Of a DNA stretch of 64,000 nt, positions 51,514 to 60,700 are shown piece after piece (within the stretch, counting starts at the first letter, position 1; each line of letters starts with the position of its first letter). The stretch is from Collimonas sp. OK307 (GTDB taxonomy: Bacteria > Pseudomonadota > Gammaproteobacteria > Burkholderiales > Burkholderiaceae_D). The DNA is taken from the NCBI RefSeq assembly GCF_900113705.1, contig NZ_FOQI01000013.1, forward strand, positions 62,001-126,000, read 5' to 3'. Under the pieces are notes generated by a model. It made no database searches, was not told the origin of the DNA, and saw only the letters and a list, made by a program, of their open reading frames with translations. The translations under genes were made by a program, and so were the position numbers.

Positions 51514-52008
51514 ATGCCCCATTTTACTACCCACCTGCACGATGAAGCTGGAACCAACGCTCTGGGAGCCGCATTGGCGAGAGCCTTGCTGCCCGGGCTG
51601 ACTATCCATTTGCACGGCGACCTGGGTGCGGGCAAGACCGCGCTGACCCGCGCCTTGCTGCACGCTGCCGGTTACGAAGGCCACGTCAAAAGTCCTACTT
51701 ACACTCTGGTGGAACCTTATACCATCCAGATAGCCCAACAGGCGGTCGAAGTGATGCATTTCGACTTGTATCGGATGGCTAGTCCGGACGAATTCCTGGA
51801 GGCAGGTTTCCGCGAATACTTCAACCAAAGCACCATCTGCATCGTCGAATGGCCGGAAAAAGCCGCTACTGCGTTGCCGCCGCCCGACATCAATGTATTA
51901 CTCAGTGTTTCCCGTGTTTCCGACAAGGGACGTGATGTAGAATTGCAGGCGTTATCTGATAAGGGTAGTCAATGTCTCGCTCGACTGAAATTTGCACCAA
52001 ACCTTTAA
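51514..52008 (+). CDS. tsaE: tRNA t6A synthesis ATPase TsaE
   Basis: A P-loop ATPase that supports TsaB/TsaD in making N6-threonylcarbamoyladenosine. 164 residues, with Walker A GDLGAGKT at 35-42, SPTYTLVEPY (switch-like) and DLYRMASPDEF typical of TsaE. Its last 37 bases overlap the amidase gene, a common tsaE-amiC pairing. Confidence 0.93.
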   Translation: MPHFTTHLHDEAGTNALGAALARALLPGLTIHLHGDLGAGKTALTRALLHAAGYEGHVKSPTYTLVEPYTIQIAQQAVEVMHFDLYRMASPDEFLEAGFREYFNQSTICIVEWPEKAATALPPPDINVLLSVSRVSDKGRDVELQALSDKGSQCLARLKFAPNL

Positions 52009-53327
52009 AATCGAAAGTCCGCCGCACCATACTCAAGGCCGGCGGCACTTTGCTCATTTCAGTGCTGGCGCCGCTGTCGGCACGCGCTGCGCAAATTATC
52101 GCAGTACGGGTCTGGCCGGCGGAAGACTACACCCGCGTCACGCTGGAAAACGACTCGGAACTGAAAACCACCCATTTCCTGGTGCAAAATCCGGATCGCA
52201 TGGTGGTCGACATCGAAGGTGTCGAACTCAATTCGACCTTGAAGGAACTGGTCGCCAAGATTCAGCCTAACGATCCTTACATCAAACAAGTCCGGGTCGG
52301 ACAGAACCGTCCCAACGTTGTGCGGCTGGTGTTCGACTTGAAGGAAGAAGTCAAACCGCAGGTGTTTACACTGGATCCGGTGGGTGGTTACCAGCATCGC
52401 CTGGTCTTCGATTTGTATCCGGTCAACCCGCCCGACCTGATCGCCGCCATGATTGAAAAGGGTGAATGGCCGTCCTCCAACCCGGGCGAAGTCGCGCCGC
52501 CTGTCGCGCAAACCAAACCGCCAGAACAAAAACTGCCGCTGCAGGCACAACCTGAACCACCGCAACAGATCGCCCGCATCGATCCCAAAGCCGACAAAAC
52601 CCCAACCCCGACATTAACGCGCATGATCACCATCGCCCTCGATCCGGGGCATGGCGGTGAAGACCCTGGCGCTACCGGGCGTGGCGGCAATCGTGAAAAG
52701 GACGTCGTGCTGTCGATTGCCAAGCGGCTCAAGGCCAAGATCGAGCAACAACCGAACATGCGTGTGATGCTGACGCGCGACGCCGATTACTTCGTACCGC
52801 TCGGCGTGCGTGTGCAAAAAGCCAGGAAGGTGCAAGCCGACCTGTTTGTTTCCATCCATGCCGACGCCTTCGTAACGCCGACCGCGCGCGGTTCGTCCGT
52901 ATTTGCGCTGTCGGAAAAAGGCGCCAGTTCAACCGCTGCGCGCTGGCTGGCCAACAAGGAAAACTCGGCCGACTTGATTGGCGGCATCAACATCAAGAGC
53001 CATGATCGTCAACTGGCGAGCGTGCTGCTGGATTTGTCGACCACGGCACAGATCAACGACAGCATGAAACTGGGCAGCGCGGTATTGAATGAAATCGGCG
53101 GCATCAACAAATTGCACAAGGGTGCGGTCGAGCAAGCCGGTTTTGCGGTGTTGAAAGCTCCGGATATTCCAAGCATCCTGATTGAAACCGCCTTCATTTC
53201 AAATCCGGAAGAAGAAGCGAAACTGACTGACAATGCTTATCAGGATCAGATGGCGGATGCGGTCCTGAAAGGGATCAAGAAGTATTTTGCCCATAATCCG
53301 CCGCTGGCAAGGAATCGCTTGACCTGA
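51972..53327 (+). CDS. amiC: N-acetylmuramoyl-L-alanine amidase AmiC (AMIN + amidase_3)
   Basis: Periplasmic cell-separation amidase. 451 residues. The N-terminus has a twin-arginine signal (VRRTILKAGG followed by a hydrophobic stretch, cut near SARAA), in line with Tat export of E. coli AmiC. An AMIN domain at about 45-145 targets it to the septum, then a Pro/Gln-rich linker (about 165-210). The Zn amidase has His in LDPGHGGEDPGA, Glu in GNREKDVV, His in FVSIHADAF and Glu in ILIETAFISN. Overlaps tsaE by 37 bases. Confidence 0.95.
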   Translation: MSRSTEICTKPLKSKVRRTILKAGGTLLISVLAPLSARAAQIIAVRVWPAEDYTRVTLENDSELKTTHFLVQNPDRMVVDIEGVELNSTLKELVAKIQPNDPYIKQVRVGQNRPNVVRLVFDLKEEVKPQVFTLDPVGGYQHRLVFDLYPVNPPDLIAAMIEKGEWPSSNPGEVAPPVAQTKPPEQKLPLQAQPEPPQQIARIDPKADKTPTPTLTRMITIALDPGHGGEDPGATGRGGNREKDVVLSIAKRLKAKIEQQPNMRVMLTRDADYFVPLGVRVQKARKVQADLFVSIHADAFVTPTARGSSVFALSEKGASSTAARWLANKENSADLIGGINIKSHDRQLASVLLDLSTTAQINDSMKLGSAVLNEIGGINKLHKGAVEQAGFAVLKAPDIPSILIETAFISNPEEEAKLTDNAYQDQMADAVLKGIKKYFAHNPPLARNRLT

Positions 53328-53368
53328 ACGACTGAAAACCAGGCCTTAAAGCCGGATTTTTAAACATT

Positions 53369-53405
53369 AAGGGCGCGCAGCAAATCTTGCAGCGCGCCCT
53401 TATTT
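53369..53405. terminator. Terminator between convergent amiC and dedA
   Basis: AAGGGCGCGC (53369-53378) pairs with GCGCGCCCTT (53392-53401), with T-rich flanks (TATTT) on the plus side. It probably serves both genes. Confidence 0.85.
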
Positions 53406-53435
53406 CATGGTGCTTCGACTGTGCTTGGATTGTAT

Positions 53436-54080
53436 TTAAGCTCCGCGCATTTTCCGGTAGAACTTCCACAAGCCGCCTAGCGCCACCGGCACCACTGCTG
53501 CGCCAACCCCGATCAACACAATCGTGTTCAGGTGATCGCGAATGATCGGGATATTGCCGAAGAAATAACCGGCCGAAACCAGGCCGACCACCCATATCAA
53601 GGCGCCGGTAATATTAAAGAACTGGAACTTGGAGAAAGTCATTTCGGACACCCCTGCCACAAACGGTGCGAAAGTCCGCACAATCGGCACGAAACGCGAC
53701 AGGATGATGGTCTTGCCGCCGTGATGCTCATAAAACGCATGCGTCTTTTGCAAGGCTTTCTTGTCCAGCCATCGATAATCGTGGGTATAGACCTTATGCC
53801 CTATCAAGCTGCCTATCCAGTAATTCAACGTGTTGCCGGTAGTTGCCGCAACGATCAGCATACCCATCAGCAACCAGATATTCATCTCACCGGTTGCGCA
53901 AAACGCACCACCGATAAATAACAAGGTATCGCCAGGCAAAAACGGCAATACCACCAGGCCGGTTTCGCAAAAAACTATCAGGAACAGAACCATGTAGACC
54001 AAGGTGCCATATTCCTTGATCAAAAAGCCGAGGGATTTATCGACGTGCAGTATGACGTCCATGAATTGCATAAAGTCCAT
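53436..54080 (-). CDS. DedA-family membrane protein
   Basis: A 214-residue inner-membrane protein of the DedA/VTT family, undecaprenyl-phosphate or lipid flippase-related. The family core FLPGDTLLFIGGAFCATG, then KTIILSRFVPIVRTFAPFVAG, includes the conserved Glu/Arg stretch, with four or five helices. The individual paralogue's role is not known. Confidence 0.88.
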   Translation of the reverse strand: MDFMQFMDVILHVDKSLGFLIKEYGTLVYMVLFLIVFCETGLVVLPFLPGDTLLFIGGAFCATGEMNIWLLMGMLIVAATTGNTLNYWIGSLIGHKVYTHDYRWLDKKALQKTHAFYEHHGGKTIILSRFVPIVRTFAPFVAGVSEMTFSKFQFFNITGALIWVVGLVSAGYFFGNIPIIRDHLNTIVLIGVGAAVVPVALGGLWKFYRKMRGA

Positions 54081-54222
54081 ATTTTTTCCTTAGTTAGCGC
54101 GGGAATAATACACTACGAAAGACAGCAAATAATTAGATCCGACAATTGTTTGTGCTCATAATGGCAAGGCTTCCGAGAGGCAACTCGCTGCAGCAGGTGC
54201 CCGCTTCGGTATAATCCCCCAC

Positions 54223-56091
54223 ATGAATGCACCGCTCTCCCCCATCCGCGCTATCCAGCAACTCCCAGACAACCTGATTTCGCAAATTGCGGCTGGTGAA
54301 GTGGTCGAACGACCCTCCGCCGTGGTCAAGGAACTCCTGGAAAATGCACTGGACGCAGGCGCCACCCAAATCACGGTACGGCTGGAGCAAGGTGGGGTCA
54401 AACGCATCGCCATCACTGATAACGGCCGCGGTATCTCCCCGGAACAACTGCCATTGGCGCTAGCGCGTCATGCGACATCAAAAATCAGTTCGCTGCACGA
54501 CTTGGAACATGTCGCCACGCTAGGGTTCCGTGGCGAAGCGCTGGCATCCATCGCTTCGGTATCGCAACTGACCCTGACCTCGCGCACCGCAGACGCCGGC
54601 CACGCCTCGGAAATCGACGGCAGCACGCTGGCCGTGACGCCATCCTCCGGCGCGCAGGGCACCACGGTCGACGTCCAGGATCTGTATTTCAATACACCAG
54701 CCAGACGTAAATTCCTGAAATCGGACCAGACCGAATTCGGCCACTGCGCCGAAGTGGTACGACGCATCGCTTTAGCGCGGCCGGATGTATCGTTTTCCCT
54801 GACGCACAACGGTAAAACTGTCGATCACTGGATCATCACAGAAATCGCCAAGCGCAGCGCCAGCATCCTCGGTAACGAATTCGCCAATGCCCGCCTGGCG
54901 CTGGATGAAGGCGCCGGACCGCTACGCCTGCATGGTTTTGTCGGTTTGCCGACCGCCTCCAAGGCGCGCGCCGACGCCCAGTATTTCTACGTCAACGGCC
55001 GCTTCGTACGCGACAAGCTGCTGGTCCACGCGGTTCGCGCCGCCTATCAGGACGTGCTGCACGGCGACCGCTATCCCTCGTACGTCTTAGGACTGGATCT
55101 CGACCCGGCACTGGTCGATGTCAACGTGCACCCGTCGAAAATCGAAGTACGCTTCCGCGACAGCCGCGCAGTTCACCAGTTCGTATTTCATGCGGTCAGC
55201 CGCGCGCTGGCGCAAACTTCCGCCACTTCGTTTGGCGCAACGCCGGCGCCATTGCCCTCGCCCAGCGGCGCAATGCCGTGGATTCGCGGTTCGCAAGAAC
55301 ATCTGCAGGCGATTTTGCAACCGGGCGCACAAGTGCCCCAGCAGCAAACCTCATTCGGACCGCAATTTGCGCCCTCCATCAACGGCGTGGCGCAAACCAC
55401 GGCTAATTACGGTGCATTGTTTACAGATAATGATCGCGCTGCCGGCGGCGTCGCGGCAAACTATCCGTCCGCACTGCAGCCTGCCAATCAAACGCTGCCG
55501 AGCGATGATTTCCCGCTTGGCTTCGCGCTCGCCCAGTTGCACGGTATTTATATCCTTGCGCAAAACACCAAAGGCCTGGTGCTGGTTGACATGCACGCTG
55601 CCCACGAGCGCATTCTGTACGAGCAATTGAAAGGCGCGTTGGATGAGGATGCGATGCAGGTGCAGCCTCTGCTAATCCCGGTCACCTTCTTTGCCGATGC
55701 AGTTGAAGTCGGCACCGCCGAAGAAAACCAGGAAACCCTGCACGCGCTCGGTTTCGACATCGCAGCCATCTCGCCCACCACGCTGGCGGTGCGCTCGGTC
55801 CCTGCACTATTGAAGAATGCCGATGCACAGACGCTGGCACGCGATGTATTGCGCGACGTGCGTGAATTCGGCGGCTCACGCGTCCTGGTCGAACGTCGCA
55901 ATGAACTGCTCGGCACCCTGGCCTGCCATACCGCGGTGCGCGCCAACCGCAGCCTGACGGCGCCGGAAATGAACGCCCTGCTCCGGCAAATGGAAGCCAC
56001 CGAGCGCGCCGACCAGTGCAATCACGGCCGCCCGACCTGGAGCCAGCTGGCGCTATCGGACCTGGACAAACTATTCTTGCGCGGTCAATAA
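54223..56091 (+). CDS. mutL: DNA mismatch repair protein MutL
   Basis: 622 residues. The N-terminal GHKL ATPase carries [33 protein letters not shown] and [14 protein letters not shown]. The C-terminal dimerisation/endonuclease region holds [12 protein letters not shown] at 456-467 and the CNHGRPTW motif near the end. The canonical endonuclease motif is DQHAxxExxxxE, and here the Gln is Met. The linker (about 330-430) is poorly conserved and Gln/Pro-rich. Followed five bases later by miaA. Confidence 0.96.
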   Translation: MNAPLSPIRAIQQLPDNLISQIAAGEVVERPSAVVKELLENALDAGATQITVRLEQGGVKRIAITDNGRGISPEQLPLALARHATSKISSLHDLEHVATLGFRGEALASIASVSQLTLTSRTADAGHASEIDGSTLAVTPSSGAQGTTVDVQDLYFNTPARRKFLKSDQTEFGHCAEVVRRIALARPDVSFSLTHNGKTVDHWIITEIAKRSASILGNEFANARLALDEGAGPLRLHGFVGLPTASKARADAQYFYVNGRFVRDKLLVHAVRAAYQDVLHGDRYPSYVLGLDLDPALVDVNVHPSKIEVRFRDSRAVHQFVFHAVSRALAQTSATSFGATPAPLPSPSGAMPWIRGSQEHLQAILQPGAQVPQQQTSFGPQFAPSINGVAQTTANYGALFTDNDRAAGGVAANYPSALQPANQTLPSDDFPLGFALAQLHGIYILAQNTKGLVLVDMHAAHERILYEQLKGALDEDAMQVQPLLIPVTFFADAVEVGTAEENQETLHALGFDIAAISPTTLAVRSVPALLKNADAQTLARDVLRDVREFGGSRVLVERRNELLGTLACHTAVRANRSLTAPEMNALLRQMEATERADQCNHGRPTWSQLALSDLDKLFLRGQ

Positions 56092-56096
56092 GCGGT

Positions 56097-57077
56097 ATGC
56101 CATCACAGCCAGCAACATCTACATCGACCACAGTCAAGCCGCTGGTAGTCGCCATCATGGGGCCTACTGCATCCGGTAAAACCGCCGCTGCACTGGAAAT
56201 CGCGAAACACATCCCGTCCGAAATCATCTCGGTCGATTCGGCCCTGGTCTATCGCGGCATGGATGTCGGCACCGCCAAGCCCAGCCGCGACGAACTGGCC
56301 GCGGCGGCGCACCACCTGATCGACATCATGGAGCCGACGCAATCCTATTCAGCCATGCAATTCCGCGACGACGCGCTGCGCCTGTTCGATGAAATCCATG
56401 CGCGCGGCAAGCTGGTGTTGATGGTCGGCGGCACCATGCTGTATTTCAAAGCCCTGCGCGACGGCCTCGACGCCCTGCCGCAAGCCGATCCGCAACTGCG
56501 CGCCAGGCTGGACGCCGAAGCCGCCTTGATCGGCGTGCCGGGGATGCACGCCAAGCTGGCGCAGTTGGATCCTGTTACCGCTGCCCGTCTGAAGCCTAAC
56601 GACAGCCAACGCATCCAGCGCGCCCTCGAAATCATCGAGCTGAGCGGCCAGACCATGTCCTCGCTGCTGACTGACCGGCCAGCGCCGGAACTACCGTTCG
56701 ATATATTGCCGATAGCGCTGGAGCCGTCAGATCGCAGTGTGTTGCATGAGCGAATCGCCCGGCGCTTTGATCTGATGCTGGATTTGCAAAGCGGCGGGCT
56801 TATAGCGGAAGTGGAAACACTGCGCGCCCGTGGCGACCTGCACCTGGGCCTGCCGTCGATGCGCTGTGTCGGCTATCGCCAGACCTGGGAGTATCTGGAC
56901 GGTCTGTATGGTTATCAGGAATTGCGCGAGAAAGGCATCGCGGCTACTCGTCAGTTGGCTAAACGCCAGCTTACGTGGTTGCGTTCCATGCCGGAGCGGG
57001 TTGTGATTGACTGTATTGGGGGAAATGTTGCTGATACGGTGCTGGAAACCGTGATTACAGCCATCAAGCAACGATAA
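56097..57077 (+). CDS. miaA: tRNA dimethylallyltransferase MiaA
   Basis: Adds the isopentenyl group to A37 of tRNAs reading U-starting codons. About 326 residues. P-loop GPTASGKT (22-29), [18 protein letters not shown], and the prenyl-acceptor region [10 protein letters not shown] near the C-terminus. The start ATG at 56097 is five bases after the mutL stop; the earlier in-frame start lies inside mutL. Confidence 0.94.
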   Translation: MPSQPATSTSTTVKPLVVAIMGPTASGKTAAALEIAKHIPSEIISVDSALVYRGMDVGTAKPSRDELAAAAHHLIDIMEPTQSYSAMQFRDDALRLFDEIHARGKLVLMVGGTMLYFKALRDGLDALPQADPQLRARLDAEAALIGVPGMHAKLAQLDPVTAARLKPNDSQRIQRALEIIELSGQTMSSLLTDRPAPELPFDILPIALEPSDRSVLHERIARRFDLMLDLQSGGLIAEVETLRARGDLHLGLPSMRCVGYRQTWEYLDGLYGYQELREKGIAATRQLAKRQLTWLRSMPERVVIDCIGGNVADTVLETVITAIKQR

Positions 57078-57163
57078 CACCACGAATTTGGCCTTGAAAA
57101 GCATCCGGAACCTGTTTTTGTTGACAGGATTTGGCGAAATGCGTCATAATTTAGGGCTTCATT

Positions 57164-57240
57164 GGTGATATAGCTCAGTTGGTTAGAGCACAGCACTCAT
57201 AATGCTGGGGTCGGTGGTTCAAGTCCACCTATCACCACCA
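57164..57240 (+). tRNA. tRNA-Met (CAT), elongator type
   Basis: A 77-base cloverleaf: acceptor GGTGATA pairs with TATCACC, with A plus encoded CCA at 57238-57240. D-loop AGCTCAGTTGGTTAGAGC, anticodon loop CTCATAA with CAT at 57198-57200, T-loop GGTTCAAGTCC. Bases around the anticodon stem resemble elongator tRNA-Met more than tRNA-Ile2. A 3' duplicate lies at 57643-57682. Confidence 0.95.
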
Positions 57241-57246
57241 GAACAC

Positions 57247-57283
57247 AAGGCCGTAACCCGCATGAATAGTGGGTTGCGGCCTT
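57247..57283 (+). terminator. Terminator after tRNA-Met
   Basis: AAGGCCG-T-AACCC (57247-57259) pairs with GGGTT-G-CGGCCTT (57271-57283), then TTCTGTTTGTT follows. It starts seven bases after the tRNA end. Confidence 0.8.
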
Positions 57284-57491
57284 TCTGTTTGTTCTTCCGT
57301 GTCCCTTGCTGCCAAGGGTTAAAACCACGATTTATCCTTCTCACTGGACAGATAGAGTTACGCTGTCCAGCACCTCATGACCACAAGATTAGTATCTAAC
57401 AAATGCCCAGTGTTTACAAGTGTTCGCAGAGGTTTATTTCTATTTTGACACTTTTTATTTGAGAGAACTGTTTGACGGATAGGCGCTATCA

Positions 57492-57508
57492 GAGGCCGCC
57501 CCGGCCTC
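57492..57508. other. Gene-free stretch after tRNA-Met with two small palindromes
   Basis: GAGGCCG/CGGCCTC (57492-57508) and CTGGACAG/CTGTCCAG (57344-57370) are the only ordered elements between the tRNA terminator and the duplicated tRNA end. No integrase or phage gene is present in 57284-57642. The stretch looks like leftover element-end DNA or decayed sequence. Confidence 0.4.
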
Positions 57509-57642
57509 AGCCTAGTCATTACCTGCCGCCCTAAGCGAGGCTCCCTCCCTTAGCCGCGCCGCCTGTAAAAGGGTGAGCCGCTGACCTCATGGCTGCTTGC
57601 TGCTTGCGCTACCCTCTACGGTGTTTGCTTCGCTGACCATGA

Positions 57643-57682
57643 CACTCATAATGCTGGGGTCGATGGTTCAAGTCCACCTATC
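57643..57682 (+). repeat. Duplicated 3' part of tRNA-Met (candidate attachment-site repeat)
   Basis: A 40-base direct repeat of tRNA-Met positions 57194-57233 (anticodon stem through acceptor), with a single mismatch at 57663. Both copies are on the plus strand, 449 bases apart. No 5' half and no CCA accompany the second copy, so it is not a functional tRNA. tRNA 3'-end repeats are the classic mark left by site-specific integration. Confidence 0.75.
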
Positions 57683-57765
57683 CAACATGCTCTAGCCAGT
57701 CAATTAAGACGGTATGAAATATTGATGCATGGCCAGCTAATTACAAAAAACAACTATCAACCAGC

Positions 57766-60700
57766 TTACTTCGAGATGACCTCACGCCAACTGACTCGGT
57801 GTCCTGTCACCCCGCCCTTTCCAATTGGACTGAAGTTACCATTCTCAACTTGCGCTCCTGAATTGCTGCCTGTACGAATAATCACGGGCTTGCCTTTGAC
57901 CCAGACCACGGTGATGCCGGTAGTCAGATCGTTACCCGTCCACACCCCGGCGCTGCTGGCACCTGGAACATAACTCCCGGACGTATAGTTCAGGTAGTTC
58001 AGGTAGCTATAGCCGCCTGCTTCGCAGACGCCGTTGGTCGGCACATTGGTGGGAACTATCAAAGTTCCCAGTACCAGAGAGATATCCACGTTGTTACGCT
58101 CGCCGCTGTCAGGGAAATCGACGAACCATCCCATGACGCTCGGTGGTTTGATAGTAACGGCGGCATTGGTTATGGTCCGGTTCGGCTTGGCGTCCGTCAG
58201 CGTTTGCTGGACTAAAGCGGTGCGAGGGGTTTTCACCGTAGTGCCATTGTCGACAATGGCATATATGGACTGGGTTGTGAATTTCGTGGAATCCAGATCG
58301 GATGCCTCCAGATATTTGCCGGTCCCGATGTATACAACGCGGTTCCCGTTTACCTTCGCCAATTCCGGCCGGGTAGTAATGGACTGGGGATTAGAGCTGC
58401 CATCAGTGAAAGCTGCAATCTGGAGCACAGTGCCGGCATTGATATCGAAACGCCACAAATTTCCTAACAGATCGCCGCCGTAAGCATAGAGCGCAGTTGC
58501 ATCCAGGCTCGGATTATCGGCCCAGAAAGAAATCTTACCTAGTCCGCTAGGCGTAGTCTTGCTGCCTGTCGACGTGCCGATTTTGGAAAGGACTTTGCCG
58601 GTCAAAGGATCGAGCAGGAACAAGAAACCTTGACCGCTGCCGTCTGCATCGTAGGGATCGTTGTTGCCTAGGGCAACATTGTCATAACCCGAAGTTACTG
58701 CTATCACCCAGGTGCCGTCCGATTTTTTTACCGCCAACGGGTTGCCGAAGCTGTATCCCAGGTCGGCGTCGTTGAGCGAGGTAAATTCCCATAGCATCTT
58801 CGGGGTGGTGGGGTCGGTTACATCCATCGCGTAGTAGCCACGTCCCCCGCCGTTCAAGCCGCCCATCAGAATCGTACGCCAGTCGGCCTTGGTAGCATCC
58901 GAGCAGTTACTCACGCACACGTCAGATGTTACCAGTGCGCCATCAACATAGAAGTGATGGTTGGTTGTATAGGTGAGGTCGGCGAGCCAGTACATATTAG
59001 TCATCACCGGGCTCGGTACGAAAGCCCAGCGTTCAACGCCGGTAGCGGCGTTAAAAGCATGCAACATGCCGTCATTCGCGCCGGCAAAAATAGTCTTCGC
59101 CCGGCCCTGTTGCGTCGAGCTGTTTGCCCATGCGTCATAGCCCGGATCGGTATAGGTAAAAGTCGGAGCCCCCAGAAATGCAGGCGATGTATCCACAATA
59201 TCGCCCAATATCGCTAATCGGTGGCGGTACAAGTTGGCAGTGCTGCCGGTCTGGCTCTCATATTGAGTTTGGCCGCGCAGGAAACTCACCAGCGTGTCAC
59301 CGGTGGCTGCAATCTTGTCAGAGGCTGAAAAGGTGCTGCTCCACTGGCTTAGCTTGGACGGTGTGAAATAGGCTTGTTGCGCAGTCGACAGTCCGCTATA
59401 AGTGAAACTGGTAAGCGTACCGCCCTTGTTGAAGTTGATCGTCCTTGTGTCACTTGCGCTTGACACTTGGCTAGCCAGCTGGCCGGTGCATGCCGCAATG
59501 CCTTTAACTGCATCCGCGGCCACATTTTCCACACACCAGGAGGCAGTCGGAATTATCGCGCCGGTGTCGACGTTAATCGACTCGGCGACGAGATTGCCTG
59601 TCCATTGCGCAGTGGTGTAGCTGGCCACGTAGAGCGCATTATCGTTTTTGACCGGCTGCAAATTGGATACGGCAGCCGAAGAGCCGTAGCCGATCCGGGT
59701 TGCCATACCGGCTAGTGCTGAATTCAAGCTCGTGACCAGCGCCGTTGGATTCTTGGCGCTGAAATAAGTACCCCGCCCGTTGACCGCTGCATGCCACAAA
59801 TCGTCGATGCGCTCAACAACCGAACTACTCGTACTGCCGTAATTTGGGCCGGTTGCTGACGTTTGAGGATCTGGCCAATTTTTGCTGCCGGTCTTGATGC
59901 TATAAAAATCCCCTGAGGTATCGGTCGCATAGGTAGGCGAATATTGCAACAAACCATTAACCCCCAGACCCAGAGTAAAGGTAGTCATGTGCGGTTTGTT
60001 ATTGTTATCGACATTGTTGCCAGGCACGTTCGGTGAGTAGTTGCCATTGCTATCTGTCGGACAGAGACTTGCCCCGGTTGAGCTGCCAGACGTGCAGCTT
60101 GCCGGAAACGGAGCAGATTTAACATTGCCGGGATTGCGAAGATCCGTATTGTAGTAATACATGGCTATGTCTGCCAACGAATTCGCGTTGCCGCCACTGT
60201 TGACCGTAGTGGTTGTGGTGGCGCCCTGCGTCGGGCCGGTAACCACGGTTGTCGATGCCCCCGGCGTGGTTTTCGGGTATGTGGGATCCTGGCTAGCGCC
60301 ACTTGTTACCGGAGCTGCATTAGTTACGCTAGTGGTTGGAGCACCCGCCGTCGTCAGGACCGGCGTTGCCTTGTTGTCGGTGTTGCCTGGGCCCTTGCCG
60401 CTAATGCAAGCGCCTGGAGGAGCAGATGTCCCCGTCCCCCAGCTAATAGACCCGAGGGCTGGATTGTAGCTGATGGTTGGCCCGGTGGTGCTTTGCGTCG
60501 GTACGCCAACATTAGTCCACGCCGAGGTGGTAGGACCTGAAGTAACGGTATTCACTGCGGGCGGCGCGCTTACTACAGGATTCGAAACCGTATCGTTAGT
60601 CACCACCCCATTGGTCGTGATCACGGTATGAGTGGTGGTTGAGGTTGTCGTCGCAACGTCAGTACTTCCAGTGGTAGTCAACTGCTCTTGTGTCTGAGTC

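Noticed and set aside
57643-57682. A second tRNA-Met gene
   Set aside because: Only the 3' part is present, without D-arm, 5' acceptor strand or CCA; kept as a repeat, not a tRNA.
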